DNA of 64,000 nt from Sideroxydans sp. (lineage in GTDB: Bacteria > Pseudomonadota > Gammaproteobacteria > Burkholderiales > Gallionellaceae). The position numbers and the translations under genes were made by a program. The stretch covers positions 1 through 64,000 of the forward strand of contig JAQUAD010000002.1 of NCBI GenBank assembly GCA_028687425.1. The letters are read 5' to 3'. The notes under the pieces are model-generated. The model was not told the origin of the DNA. It saw only the letters and a program-made list of their open reading frames with translations, and searched no databases. This document shows, piece after piece, positions 17,413 to 26,028 of this stretch; within the stretch, counting starts at the first letter, position 1, and each line of letters starts with the position of its first letter.

Positions 17413-18075
17413 ATGCCTTTTTCGCCATTGCGCATGCTGCTGTTCTTTCTGGCGCTGACCTTGCTGGTGGTCGTCGTCCAGTTCGGCCTGATCACCATCG
17501 CCTTCGACAAGCTGGGGCTGTCGGCCGATTCGGCCTATCTGCTGCTGATCACCACACTGGTCGGCAGTCTGCTCAACCTGCCGCTGTTCAGTATCAAGAG
17601 CGACATCGAAGGCACGCCGCGCATCCCGCCGATGCTGGCGCGCATGATGTTCATCAAACTGCCGCCGGTCACCGACCGGATTCTCGTCACCATCAACGTC
17701 GGCGGTGCCGTGGTGCCGCTGGCATTCTCGTTCTACCTGTTCGTGCACAGTCCGCTCAGTTTGGTGCAGATCGCCTTGGCAGTGGCGGTGGTCAGCTTCG
17801 TGGTGTACCGGATCAGCGGTCCCATCCCGGGTATCGGCATCGGCATGCCCACCCTCATCGCGCCGCTGGCCGCGGTCATCATCGCCACCTTGCTGGATCC
17901 GTTGCAGCGTGCGTCGCTGGCCTACATCGGCGGTACGCTGGGGGTGCTGGTCGGGGCCGACCTGTTGCGGCTGGGCGACGTGCGCAAACTGGGCACGCCT
18001 GTGGTGTCCATCGGCGGTGCCGGCACCTTCGACGGCGTGTACATCACCGGCATGCTGGCCGTGCTGCTGGCCTGA
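17413..18075 (+). CDS. DUF1614 membrane protein
   Basis: Polytopic membrane protein (220 aa) with about six hydrophobic segments. The conserved region SIGGAGTFDGVYITGMLAVLLA at the C-terminus and PIPGIGIGMPTLIAPLAA are features I associate with DUF1614. It has a ribosome binding site AAGGAG before the ATG. The function of the family is not known. It converges with the uspA-like gene, their stops being only 4 nt apart. Confidence 0.75.
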   Translation: MPFSPLRMLLFFLALTLLVVVVQFGLITIAFDKLGLSADSAYLLLITTLVGSLLNLPLFSIKSDIEGTPRIPPMLARMMFIKLPPVTDRILVTINVGGAVVPLAFSFYLFVHSPLSLVQIALAVAVVSFVVYRISGPIPGIGIGMPTLIAPLAAVIIATLLDPLQRASLAYIGGTLGVLVGADLLRLGDVRKLGTPVVSIGGAGTFDGVYITGMLAVLLA

Positions 18076-18079
18076 ACTT

Positions 18080-18520
18080 CTATTCGGCGCGGATCAGCAA
18101 CACCGGCATCGTGGAAACGCGCACCACGCCTTCCGCCACGCTGCCCAGCAACAGTCGATTGAGTCCGGTACGGCCGTGCGTGCCGATCACGATCAGGTCG
18201 GCCTGCCAGCGTTGTGCTTCATCCTCGATCACGCTGGCGATGCGTTCGCTGCCTGCGTCGCGTATCTCGGTCTCGGCCGTCCTTCCGGCTTGCCGCACCT
18301 GTTCGGCTGCGTCCGCCAGGATATGTTCGCCGGTGGTGCGTGCGGCCTTGTGCAGCTCCTCGTAATCGATGAACTCATAGCCTTCGGTCAGCGTGACGTA
18401 ACTCGGCACCACATGCAGCAGGCGCACTTGCGTGGCGTTGTCGCCCTGTTGCAGCGCTTCCTGCAATGCGCGCTGCGAGGTCGGGCTGCCGTCGACAGGA
18501 ACCAGGATTCGTTGGTACAT
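18080..18520 (-). CDS. Universal stress protein UspA family
   Basis: Cytoplasmic stress protein of 146 aa in the ATP-binding subgroup: it has the GTHGRTGLNRLLLGSVAE motif (G-2x-G-9x-G-S) near residues 112-130 and starts MYQRILVPVDGS as the family does. It is the last gene of a minus-strand stress set, 46 nt downstream of the zinc-ribbon protein gene. A ribosome binding site AAAGGAG precedes the ATG. Confidence 0.92.
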   Translation of the reverse strand: MYQRILVPVDGSPTSQRALQEALQQGDNATQVRLLHVVPSYVTLTEGYEFIDYEELHKAARTTGEHILADAAEQVRQAGRTAETEIRDAGSERIASVIEDEAQRWQADLIVIGTHGRTGLNRLLLGSVAEGVVRVSTMPVLLIRAE

Positions 18521-18566
18521 GGCTCACTCCTTTCCCGCACGTCATCCCTGCACGTGCGCAGCGCGC

Positions 18567-19061
18567 TCAACGCGACCAGCTCACCCGCAACAGGTTCTGG
18601 TCAGGGTTGTAGTGATATTCCAGCTCGCCCTGATAGGCATGGTGTAGCGCTTCGCCGATGCCGCGCGCCAGATGCATGTCGGTGGTGGTCACCATGAAAC
18701 CGTCGGCGGTGTCCTCGATGTCCATGACACGCTGCAAGGGGTGGTCGGCTTTTTCCTTGTCTTCATGGTTGCTGATCAGTTGCCTGGTCTCGCTCTCGTG
18801 CGCGGCCAGGAAATCGCCGCTCAGGGCAAGGAAGCCCGCCGGGAATTTGTCGCGTATGCGCTGGCAGGCAGGGCAGAGCGTCTCGTGTGCGCCCGGCGGC
18901 GCTTCTTTCCATTGCCAGCGCCCGTCGTGGAACACGGCGCCGCAATCCGGACAGCGTGCCGGCTCGGCGGGTTTGCCTTTGCTTTGATAGGTGTCGTGTA
19001 CGGCTTCCTGCATGAGTTGATCGCGACGGATGAGTTTGAAACCGGGGGGATGCTTGGACAT
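18567..19061 (-). CDS. BCAM0308-like zinc-ribbon protein
   Basis: A 164-aa soluble protein of a family common beside stress genes in beta- and gammaproteobacteria. Two CXXC pairs (CPDCG and CPACQ, about residues 34-37 and 60-63) suggest a zinc ribbon. The C-terminal half ends GELEYHYNPDQNLLRVSWSR, a family hallmark. I start at ATG 19061, which has AAAGGAGG before it, rather than the longer track start. It sits 57 nt downstream of hsp20. Its biochemical role is unknown; binding to ribosomal or nucleic-acid targets would be speculation. Confidence 0.75.
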   Translation of the reverse strand: MSKHPPGFKLIRRDQLMQEAVHDTYQSKGKPAEPARCPDCGAVFHDGRWQWKEAPPGAHETLCPACQRIRDKFPAGFLALSGDFLAAHESETRQLISNHEDKEKADHPLQRVMDIEDTADGFMVTTTDMHLARGIGEALHHAYQGELEYHYNPDQNLLRVSWSR

Positions 19062-19118
19062 GACGACCTCCTTTGGTGGATGCGGCCGTCGCCTCAAGGG
19101 CAACGGCCGCCGACTGGA

Positions 19119-19568
19119 TCAGGACACCGTGACGTTGATCGATCTGTTCCTGGCCTTCTCTGTCTTGGGCAGGCTGACGTTCAGCATGCCGTCCTTGAAC
19201 TCGGCCTTCACCTTGTTCTCGTCGGCATCGTCGGGCATGCGGAAGCTGCGCACGAAGTTGCCGTATGAACATTCCACGCGGTGGAACTTCTTGTTCTTCT
19301 CTTCCTTCTCCATCTTGCGCTCGCCCTGGATGGTGAGCATGCCGTCCTGTACCGACACCTTGACGTCTTCCTTCTTCACGCCGGGGATCTCGCCCTTGAT
19401 CAGGTACGCATCGTCGGTTTCGCTGATATCCACCGAAGGTGACCAGTCTGCGACTGCCAGCATGTTCTGGTCTGAATCCTCGGTACTGCCGGCGCGTCCG
19501 AAGAGACGGTTGAGCCGGTTGGAAACGTCTTCCAGTTCCTTGAATGGATCCCATTTGATCAGGTTCAT
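19119..19568 (-). CDS. Small heat-shock protein Hsp20
   Basis: ATP-independent chaperone that holds unfolding proteins. The 149-aa protein starts MNLIKWDPFKELEDVSNRL, has an alpha-crystallin domain at about residues 43-135 (PSVDISETDDAYLIKGEIPGV ... FRMPDDADENKVKAEFKDGML), and ends with an I-x-V tail (SINVTVS) of the kind used for oligomer assembly. A ribosome binding site AAGGAG precedes it. It is 15 nt downstream of the SAP-domain gene and probably in one operon with it. Confidence 0.95.
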   Translation of the reverse strand: MNLIKWDPFKELEDVSNRLNRLFGRAGSTEDSDQNMLAVADWSPSVDISETDDAYLIKGEIPGVKKEDVKVSVQDGMLTIQGERKMEKEEKNKKFHRVECSYGNFVRSFRMPDDADENKVKAEFKDGMLNVSLPKTEKARNRSINVTVS

Positions 19569-19583
19569 GATGTTCTCCTTAGG

Positions 19584-19781
19584 TTATTTGCGGGGTGCTG
19601 ATGCGAAGCAATCCTCCCGCCAGCGGCAATGCAACTGGTCGCACCGGCCATCACGGGCCGTGGCGAAACAGTCGAAATTCCCTTCGGCGAGCTGGATGCT
19701 GCGTATCAATTCGATCTTGTACATACGATCGGGCTTGATGCCGCATGATTTGGCGATACGGTGAATCTCTTGCATATTCAT
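19584..19781 (-). CDS. SAP-domain small protein
   Basis: Small protein of 65 aa, MNMQEIHRIAKSCGIKPDRMYKIELIR..., matching a SAP-like helix-extended loop-helix (residues 3-33), then a cysteine-containing tail NFDCFATARDGRCDQLHC. SAP motifs bind nucleic acid. I use the ATG at 19781 (preceded by GGGAGAG) instead of the 135-aa track start. It leads the hsp20 transcription unit, so a regulatory role in the stress set is possible but not shown. Confidence 0.7.
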   Translation of the reverse strand: MNMQEIHRIAKSCGIKPDRMYKIELIRSIQLAEGNFDCFATARDGRCDQLHCRWREDCFASAPRK

Positions 19782-19897
19782 GACGGCTCTCCCTGTTACA
19801 AGGCAATAGTCACAAAAAGCTTCCATGCAATGAACTGCATGGGTGGGGGTGATTATTTTTCTCCTATAACAGCATGATTGCAATGGGTAATATTGCA

Positions 19898-19921
19898 TAT
19901 ATATTTTGGCCGGAATATATA
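19898..19921. promoter_or_regulatory. AT-rich inverted repeat between divergent genes
   Basis: TATATATT - TTGGCCGG - AATATATA is an 8-bp inverted repeat between the divergent SAP/hsp20 set and the thioredoxin-DsbD-like gene. It resembles the perfect palindrome at 9344-9371. Position suggests an operator or overlapping promoters for one or both directions. Confidence 0.4.
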
Positions 19922-20019
19922 GACTATCGTCTGGGTGCGCCGTGCAGAAGGCGTAGCATCGTGTTGCCGGAGCAGTGAAACGGCATGGCAATGGATACGC
20001 TCAAGGGAATTGTTACAGG

Positions 20020-21204
20020 ATGAAGATGGCAGGGAGATTGAACAGGTTCTTGCAGCTGCTGGGAGCGCTGGTTTTGTTGCTGTCCGCTTCAGGCAATGCC
20101 GTGGCCGACGCAGCCCGGTCTGCGGACATCGAAGTCTTCGTGCAGCAGGGCTGTCCGCACTGTGCGCAGGCCAAGACCTTCCTCGCACAACTCGGGACAT
20201 ACCGCCCCGAACTGAGCATCGTCATCCGCGACGTGTCGCAGGATGCTGAAGCCATGCAGCGCCTGCAGCAGATCGCGCAGCAATATGGCGGCGCGGTGCG
20301 CGTGCCGACCTTACTGGTGCGCGGCCAGGTGATCGTCGGTTACTCGACGGAAGCCGCCACCGACCGGCTCATCCTCGACGCGCTGAAACAGAGCCAGCCC
20401 GGCGCGGCGATGGACAGCTTGAGCTGCGAAGCCGAGCAGGCCGCCACCTGCGGCGGTGAAGCGCGCGAAGCGCCGCGCGACTACTCGCTGCAGCTGTTCG
20501 GCCATACGCTCTCGCTGGAGCAGGTCGGCCTGCCGCTGTTCACGCTGACGCTGGGCCTGCTGGACGGTTTCAATCCCTGCTCGATGTGGGTGCTGCTGCT
20601 GATGCTGTCGCTGCTCGCGCCGCTCAATGACCGCAAGCGCATGTTCGCCGTGGCGGGCACCTTCGTCGCGGTGCAGGGTATCGCCTACTTCCTGTTCCTC
20701 GCGGCATGGCTCAACCTGTTCCTGCTGGTCGGCTTGTCGCGCATCTCCGAGATCGTCATCGCGCTGCTCGCGCTGTTCGCCGGCGCGATCAACCTCAAGG
20801 ACTTCTTTGCATTCGGGCGCGGGCTGTCGCTGTCCATCCCGCAGTCGGCCAAGCCCGGCATCTACGAACGCCTGCGCCGCATCCTGCAGGCGAAGGAGCT
20901 TACAGCGGCCATCATCGCCACCATCGTGCTCGGCGTGCTGGTGCAGCTGGTCGAGCTGATGTGCACCTCGGGCTTCCCTGCGCTGTTCACGCGCATCCTC
21001 ACCCTGCGCGAACTGGATGGCGCGGCCTACTACGGCTACCTGCTGCTGTATGACTTCGCCTACATGCTGGACGATCTGTTCATCCTCGCCGTGGGCGTGG
21101 TCACGCTCAGCCAGCGGCGCTTGCAGGAAAAGGAAGGGCGCATGCTCAAACTGCTGAGCGGGGTGGTGATGCTGGGCTTGGGGATATATCTGCTGCTGCC
21201 GTGA
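20020..21204 (+). CDS. Thioredoxin-fold / DsbD-like membrane fusion
   Basis: A 394-aa predicted thiol electron carrier. Order: signal peptide or anchor (residues 1-30), a glutaredoxin/thioredoxin-like domain with CPHC at residues 45-48, a short linker with extra cysteines (LSCEAEQAATCGG), then about six membrane helices. The first helix carries GFNPCSMWVLL and a later one ELMCTSGFPALF, matching the paired cysteines of CcdA/DsbD-type transporters. It would move electrons across the inner membrane to its own periplasmic domain. I start at ATG 20020; the longer track start adds a non-hydrophobic extension. Confidence 0.82.
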   Translation: MKMAGRLNRFLQLLGALVLLLSASGNAVADAARSADIEVFVQQGCPHCAQAKTFLAQLGTYRPELSIVIRDVSQDAEAMQRLQQIAQQYGGAVRVPTLLVRGQVIVGYSTEAATDRLILDALKQSQPGAAMDSLSCEAEQAATCGGEAREAPRDYSLQLFGHTLSLEQVGLPLFTLTLGLLDGFNPCSMWVLLLMLSLLAPLNDRKRMFAVAGTFVAVQGIAYFLFLAAWLNLFLLVGLSRISEIVIALLALFAGAINLKDFFAFGRGLSLSIPQSAKPGIYERLRRILQAKELTAAIIATIVLGVLVQLVELMCTSGFPALFTRILTLRELDGAAYYGYLLLYDFAYMLDDLFILAVGVVTLSQRRLQEKEGRMLKLLSGVVMLGLGIYLLLP

Positions 21205-21207
21205 AGG

Positions 21208-21849
21208 CTAGGCTGTGTGCAGTGTGAGCTTGAACAGGGCGCCGCCGTCCGGTCCGTCTGTCAGCGACACCGAGCCACCACCGTGCGCCTCCGCCACGGC
21301 CTTGCATAGCGCAACGCCCACGCCGGTCGACGGCGCATTGCCTGCAGGATGGTCCAGCCCCGGGCCGTCGTCCTGCACGCAGAAGGTCACCTTGTCCGTT
21401 TCCTGTTCGAACCACAGCCACACGTGCCCCGCGGCATAGCGCAAGGCGTTGTTCAGCGCGGACTCGATGGCCATGCCGGTCAGGTATTCGTCGAGTTGCG
21501 CACTGCCGCGCCGCTTCGCATCGGGCGCGATGCGGATGCGCGATTCGTCTACTTCCAGCGCGAACGCGTGGCCGTGTTTGCCGCTGGCGGAAGGGCTGAC
21601 ATCCAGCGTGTCCTGCAGGAATTCGAGCAGATCGATCTCCACCAGATTCGGCTTGAGGCCGAACTGTTCGTGCTTGTAGAGCGTGAGGAAAGACACCAGC
21701 CGCTGTTTCAGTTCGATGCAGCGCTGATAGGCCTTGCGCGCTTCCTCCGGCATGCCGGGCTGATGATTGAGCTGTTCCAGATCGGCTTCCAGCAGGGCCA
21801 GCGAATTCTTGATGTCGTGGATGACCAGTGTCGAGAGTGCTTCTTTCAT
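21208..21849 (-). CDS. Soluble histidine kinase without sensor domain
   Basis: Sensor-kinase core of 213 aa. It begins almost at the phospho-acceptor motif: VIHDIKNSLALLEADL places His11 in a HisKA-like helix. The GHKL ATPase part follows with the N box SALNNALRYA, the G1 box DDGPGLDH and the G2 box STGVGVALCKAV. No signal peptide, membrane helix or PAS domain is present, so it must get its input from a partner. It lies 13 nt downstream of the response-regulator/TPR gene, the likely cognate partner. Confidence 0.88.
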   Translation of the reverse strand: MKEALSTLVIHDIKNSLALLEADLEQLNHQPGMPEEARKAYQRCIELKQRLVSFLTLYKHEQFGLKPNLVEIDLLEFLQDTLDVSPSASGKHGHAFALEVDESRIRIAPDAKRRGSAQLDEYLTGMAIESALNNALRYAAGHVWLWFEQETDKVTFCVQDDGPGLDHPAGNAPSTGVGVALCKAVAEAHGGGSVSLTDGPDGGALFKLTLHTA

Positions 21850-21862
21850 GAGGTTCTCCCTG

Positions 21863-23545
21863 TCAGGTGCCCGATATCTGGTTATAGAAGCGGTAGAACG
21901 CCATCACCTTCTCGTTCTGCGGCACCAGTTTGTCCAAGGTCGCCAGATACTGCTTGGCACGCTCGTCGATCTCCTCGTCCCAGCCTTGCTGCTTCAGCCA
22001 AAGCAGATGCAGCTGTGCCGCCGCCAGCAGTGCCTCGATGTTCTCGTCGTGTATGTGCAGCGCTTCCTTCACCTTGGTATATGCCTGCTCGAAATGCGCC
22101 TCGCGCATCAGCTTCTGCGCCTCATCCACCAGCACCAGGATGCGGCGCTGGCCCGCGTCGATCACTTCGGCCACCTTGTCATGCTGGCCGGTGTCCTTCA
22201 TCGACTTGCTCACGTGGCGCGTGACGCGGTGGCGCTCCTTGCCGCTGGACTGCACCGCCTGCGTCATCATCTTCAGGCCGAGGATCTCGTCGCCCAGCTT
22301 CAGCGCGGCCTTGCCGAGGTGGTTCATCGTCTCGCTGCCGTGGTTGTCGTCGGTCATCAGGCGCTGTGCGCGTTCGACCAGCTTCTTCGCCTTGTCCTTG
22401 TCGCCGCTGTCGAAATACGCCTGCGCCAGGATCGCGTTCTTCGAGATGCCGAACTCGTCGCGCTCCGCATATTTGCGCGCGTGCCGCTCCAGCGTGTCGA
22501 TTGCGCCCATCGGGTCGCCCAGGTCGGTCTGGATCTGCGCCAGCGCCAGATAGTCTTCCGGCTTCTCGGTGATGGAGCCGGTGGAGAGCTTGATGGCGGA
22601 CTGCGAGAACTTCTTGGCCTCGTCCAGCTTGCCCAGCAGGAACGCGGACTCCGACGTGGTGCGGAAGCGTTTCGCCGTGGGCAATATCTCGGCGGCGCGC
22701 GTCGCCAACTCGTGCGCGCCTTCTTCGTCATGCTGTTTCAGGCGGATGTCGGCCAGCAGCTCATAGGCCGCGACATAGCTCGGGTGCTGCTCGATGATCT
22801 CGCGTGCCGATTTCTCTGCTGCCTCCAGGTCGCCGGACATGCGCTGCGCCCGCGCGAAGCCGATCTTCACCCACGGCACGTTGTCGTTCAGCGCCAGCGC
22901 CTGCTGGTAGGTGGCCAGCATGTTCTGCACGTCGTGCAGCTCGTGTTGTGCTTCGGCCTTCAGGCGCAATGCCGCCATCTGCCAGCGGTCGTTGCTGGCA
23001 GAGGCCAGCAGCTTGTCGCATTCGCTCACCACGCGCGCATAGTCCTTCGCGTCCATCGCGGTCAGCGCCGGCATCAGGAAATTGCGCCGGTCGAACAGGC
23101 GTTCCAGTCGCGTGCGCAGCTTCTTCTCGGGGCAGGGCTTGAGGATGTAATCGTCCGGCGCGAACTCAGCCGCGTTCGCCACATAGGCGTATTCCGCCTC
23201 GGCGGTCACCATCACGAAGATGGTCTTCGCGCTCAGCATGTGTTCGTTGCGCAGGAATTCGAGGAAGTGCTGGCCGGAACTGGCGCGGCTCAGGTTATAG
23301 TCGCACAGGATCAGGTCGAACTGGTGGATCTCCAGCTGGCGCAGCGCCTCTTCGGCATTGGACACCCCCTTGGTCGAGTTGATGCCCATCCATTCCAGTT
23401 GCGAGCGCAGCGCATGGCGCATGGCGCCGATGTCGTCGATCACCAGCGCGCTGAATTTGTCGAACTGGATGAACTCGTTCACCACCGACGGCTTCGTGCC
23501 GCCGATCATGTCGGCCATCGTCCTGGCTTCTGGTTTTTTCTGCAC
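21863..23545 (-). CDS. Response regulator with C-terminal TPR array
   Basis: A 560-aa protein. The receiver domain (about residues 32-155) has the acidic pair IDD, the phospho-acceptor Asp82 in LILCDYN, a conserved Thr in VTAEAEYAYV and Lys in YILKPC. The remaining ~400 residues are helical TPR-like repeats (AYELLADIRLKQHDEEGAHE and similar). There is no DNA-binding or enzyme output, so the output is probably protein-protein interaction. I keep the GTG start (AAGGGG before it); ATG 27 nt later is possible. It forms an operon with the histidine kinase. Confidence 0.85.
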   Translation of the reverse strand: MQKKPEARTMADMIGGTKPSVVNEFIQFDKFSALVIDDIGAMRHALRSQLEWMGINSTKGVSNAEEALRQLEIHQFDLILCDYNLSRASSGQHFLEFLRNEHMLSAKTIFVMVTAEAEYAYVANAAEFAPDDYILKPCPEKKLRTRLERLFDRRNFLMPALTAMDAKDYARVVSECDKLLASASNDRWQMAALRLKAEAQHELHDVQNMLATYQQALALNDNVPWVKIGFARAQRMSGDLEAAEKSAREIIEQHPSYVAAYELLADIRLKQHDEEGAHELATRAAEILPTAKRFRTTSESAFLLGKLDEAKKFSQSAIKLSTGSITEKPEDYLALAQIQTDLGDPMGAIDTLERHARKYAERDEFGISKNAILAQAYFDSGDKDKAKKLVERAQRLMTDDNHGSETMNHLGKAALKLGDEILGLKMMTQAVQSSGKERHRVTRHVSKSMKDTGQHDKVAEVIDAGQRRILVLVDEAQKLMREAHFEQAYTKVKEALHIHDENIEALLAAAQLHLLWLKQQGWDEEIDERAKQYLATLDKLVPQNEKVMAFYRFYNQISGT

Positions 23546-23714
23546 CGTTTCCCCTTGTTCGGTGTTCGTGTGGTGTCGCAGCGTACATCGCGCTGCGCTT
23601 ATGGCTGAATCATAACGAAAAAAGCACAGGCGCCTGACCTTTTCTCGGTGAAGGTCTTCGCGCTTTACGGTAAGCTACGCGCCTTCTGTTCCACATCTAG
23701 AAAGCGCAATACAA

Positions 23715-25385
23715 ATGGCACAAGGTCAATACGTAATGTCCATGCTCCGCGTGAGCAAGATCGTCCCTCCCAAGCGTCAGATCATCAAGGATATCTCCCT
23801 CAGCTTCTTCCCCGGCGCCAAGATCGGCCTGCTCGGTCTGAACGGCTCGGGTAAATCCACCGTGCTGCGCATCATGGCCAAGCAGGACAAGGAATACGAC
23901 GGCGAAGTGCAACACCTGCCCAACATCAAGATCGGCTACCTGCCGCAGGAACCCGTGCTCGACCCGAGCAAGACCGTGCGCGAGGAAGTGGAGTCCGCAC
24001 TCGGTGAAGTGATGGAAGCGCAGAGCAAGCTGGACGCCGTGTACGCCGCCTATGCCGAGCCGGATGCCGACTTCGACGCACTCGCCGCCGAGCAGGCACG
24101 TCTGGAGAACATCATCGCCGCTTCGGGTAGCGATGCCACCCACCAGATGGAGATCGCCGCTGATGCATTGCGTCTGCCCGAGTGGGATGCCGTGATCAAG
24201 AACCTTTCCGGTGGTGAGAAGCGCCGCGTGGCACTGTGCAAACTGCTGCTGGAAAAACCGGACATGCTGCTGCTCGACGAACCCACCAACCACCTCGATG
24301 CCGAATCGGTGGAATGGCTGGAACAGTTCCTGGTGCGCTTCCCCGGCACCGTGGTCGCCGTCACCCACGACCGTTACTTCCTCGACAACGCCGCCGAGTG
24401 GATCCTCGAACTGGACCGCGGCCAGGGCATCCCCTGGAAGGGTAACTACTCCGAATGGCTGGAGCAGAAAGAAGCGCGTCTGGAGCAAGAGAACAAGCAG
24501 ATCGACGCCCACATGAAGGCGATGAAGCAGGAACTGGAATGGGTGCGCCAGAACCCCAAGGCGCGTCAGGCCAAATCCAAGGCGCGTCTGCAACGCTTCG
24601 AAGAACTTTCCAGCACCGAATACCAGAAACGCAACGAAACGCAGGAGATCTTCATCCCCGCCGGTGAGCGTCTGGGTAACGAAGTCATCGAATTCGAAGG
24701 CGTCAGCAAAGCCTATGGCGACCGCCTGCTGATCGACAACCTCAGCTTCAAGATCCCGCCCGGCGCCATCGTCGGCATCATCGGCCCCAACGGTGCCGGT
24801 AAATCCACGCTGTTCCGCATGATCACCGGCAAGGAAACACCGGACAGCGGCACCGTGAAGATCGGCCAGACCGTGAAGATCGCTTTTGTCGACCAGTCAC
24901 GCGAAGGGCTGGACAACGACAAGACCGTGTTCGACGCCATCTCCGGCGGCAACGACATCCTGACAGTCGGCAAATACGAAACCCCGGCACGTGCCTACAT
25001 CGGCCGCTTCAACTTCAAGGGCGCAGACCAGGGCAAGATCGTCGGCCAGCTCTCCGGTGGTGAGCGCGGTCGTTTGCATCTGGCGCAGACCCTCATCTCC
25101 GGCGGCAATGTGCTGCTGCTCGACGAACCCTCCAACGACCTCGACGTGGAAACCCTGCGTGCGCTCGAAGACGCGCTGCTGGAATTCGCCGGCTGCGTCG
25201 CCGTCATCTCCCACGACCGCTGGTTCCTCGACCGTATCGCCACCCACATCCTCGCCTGCGAAGGCGATTCGAAGTGGACGTTCTTTGATGGCAACTATCA
25301 GGAATACGAAGCGGACAAGAAGAAGCGTTTGGGTGAAGAGGGAGCTAAGCCTAAGCGGATTCGGTATAAGCCGATTAGCCGGTAA
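23715..25385 (+). CDS. ettA: EttA, energy-dependent translational throttle A
   Basis: ABC-F protein that binds the ribosomal E site and gates the first elongation steps according to the ATP/ADP ratio. The 556-aa protein has two ABC domains: Walker A GLNGSGKST and GPNGAGKST, signatures LSGGEKRRVALCKLL and LSGGERGRLHLAQTL, and Walker B LLLDEPTNHLDAE and LLLDEPSNDLDVE. The charged linker (about residues 240-310) and the N-terminus (VSKIVPPKRQIIKDISLSFF) match EttA rather than other ABC-F proteins. Confidence 0.96.
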   Translation: MAQGQYVMSMLRVSKIVPPKRQIIKDISLSFFPGAKIGLLGLNGSGKSTVLRIMAKQDKEYDGEVQHLPNIKIGYLPQEPVLDPSKTVREEVESALGEVMEAQSKLDAVYAAYAEPDADFDALAAEQARLENIIAASGSDATHQMEIAADALRLPEWDAVIKNLSGGEKRRVALCKLLLEKPDMLLLDEPTNHLDAESVEWLEQFLVRFPGTVVAVTHDRYFLDNAAEWILELDRGQGIPWKGNYSEWLEQKEARLEQENKQIDAHMKAMKQELEWVRQNPKARQAKSKARLQRFEELSSTEYQKRNETQEIFIPAGERLGNEVIEFEGVSKAYGDRLLIDNLSFKIPPGAIVGIIGPNGAGKSTLFRMITGKETPDSGTVKIGQTVKIAFVDQSREGLDNDKTVFDAISGGNDILTVGKYETPARAYIGRFNFKGADQGKIVGQLSGGERGRLHLAQTLISGGNVLLLDEPSNDLDVETLRALEDALLEFAGCVAVISHDRWFLDRIATHILACEGDSKWTFFDGNYQEYEADKKKRLGEEGAKPKRIRYKPISR

Positions 25386-25444
25386 TACTAGGGATAGAGC
25401 ATCCGCTTCAATGGGCTTGCTCGTTTTACAATATTCAAAAGATA

Positions 25445-26023
25445 ATGCCTAAGAATAGAAGCGAACTTGAAAGCACTTACAGTAATGCCTGCGACCAAGG
25501 CAGTTATCGTGTTATGTTATCTGGGCGCTATGAGAAGAATACTGCTCAAACGGTGCCAGGATTTTTGCATTTTGGCAAAGCAAGTCTTCTTTATGAGTTG
25601 GACGTTCTCAGCGTTGACAATGAAACTTCCTACTTAAGCCAATATGCTACTTGTCTTTGGTTCGATGGCATTCCTAACAAAACTGGGGATACATTTCGAG
25701 CAGCTTATGAGTGGGTTTTAGATGTCAAAGAAGATTTGCGTGGACAGGGGGCTGGAAGCTTCTATTTTTTAGTCCAAACGAAGGTCCTTCCTAGATACGG
25801 CGTCAGTCAAATTTGGCTATCTGCAGAATATTTTGGCCCTCGTTTTTGGAAAAAGCGCGGGTTTAAATTTGTTGACGATACATTTTGGCTTCACTATGAC
25901 GAATATTGCGAGTTCAATTCAGATGCTCCAAAAACACGCAATGTTGATGAAGTGCCAGTCGAGTACTTCAACGAACTACGAGGAAGTGGGCTCAAATATT
26001 CGATGGTTTACAATTTTAATTAA
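25445..26023 (+). CDS. GNAT-like protein of an accessory cassette
   Basis: A 192-aa protein with GNAT acetyltransferase features: motif-A-like KEDLRGQGAGSFYFLVQTK (about residues 98-116) and a motif-B-like FGPRFWKKRGFKFVDD near residue 135. The N-terminal half is not recognised. Base composition is clearly more A+T-rich than ettA next to it, suggesting transfer. The start ATG at 25445 has only a weak ribosome site. The metallopeptidase gene follows 5 nt after the stop, so the two are coupled. It may be a toxin-type acetyltransferase or a modifier; the substrate is unknown. Confidence 0.6.
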   Translation: MPKNRSELESTYSNACDQGSYRVMLSGRYEKNTAQTVPGFLHFGKASLLYELDVLSVDNETSYLSQYATCLWFDGIPNKTGDTFRAAYEWVLDVKEDLRGQGAGSFYFLVQTKVLPRYGVSQIWLSAEYFGPRFWKKRGFKFVDDTFWLHYDEYCEFNSDAPKTRNVDEVPVEYFNELRGSGLKYSMVYNFN

Positions 26024-26028
26024 TTACT

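Noticed and set aside
21767-23608. 613-aa plus-strand ORF opposite the response regulator
   Set aside because: Shadow of the receiver-TPR gene, which has receiver motifs and a kinase partner on the minus strand.
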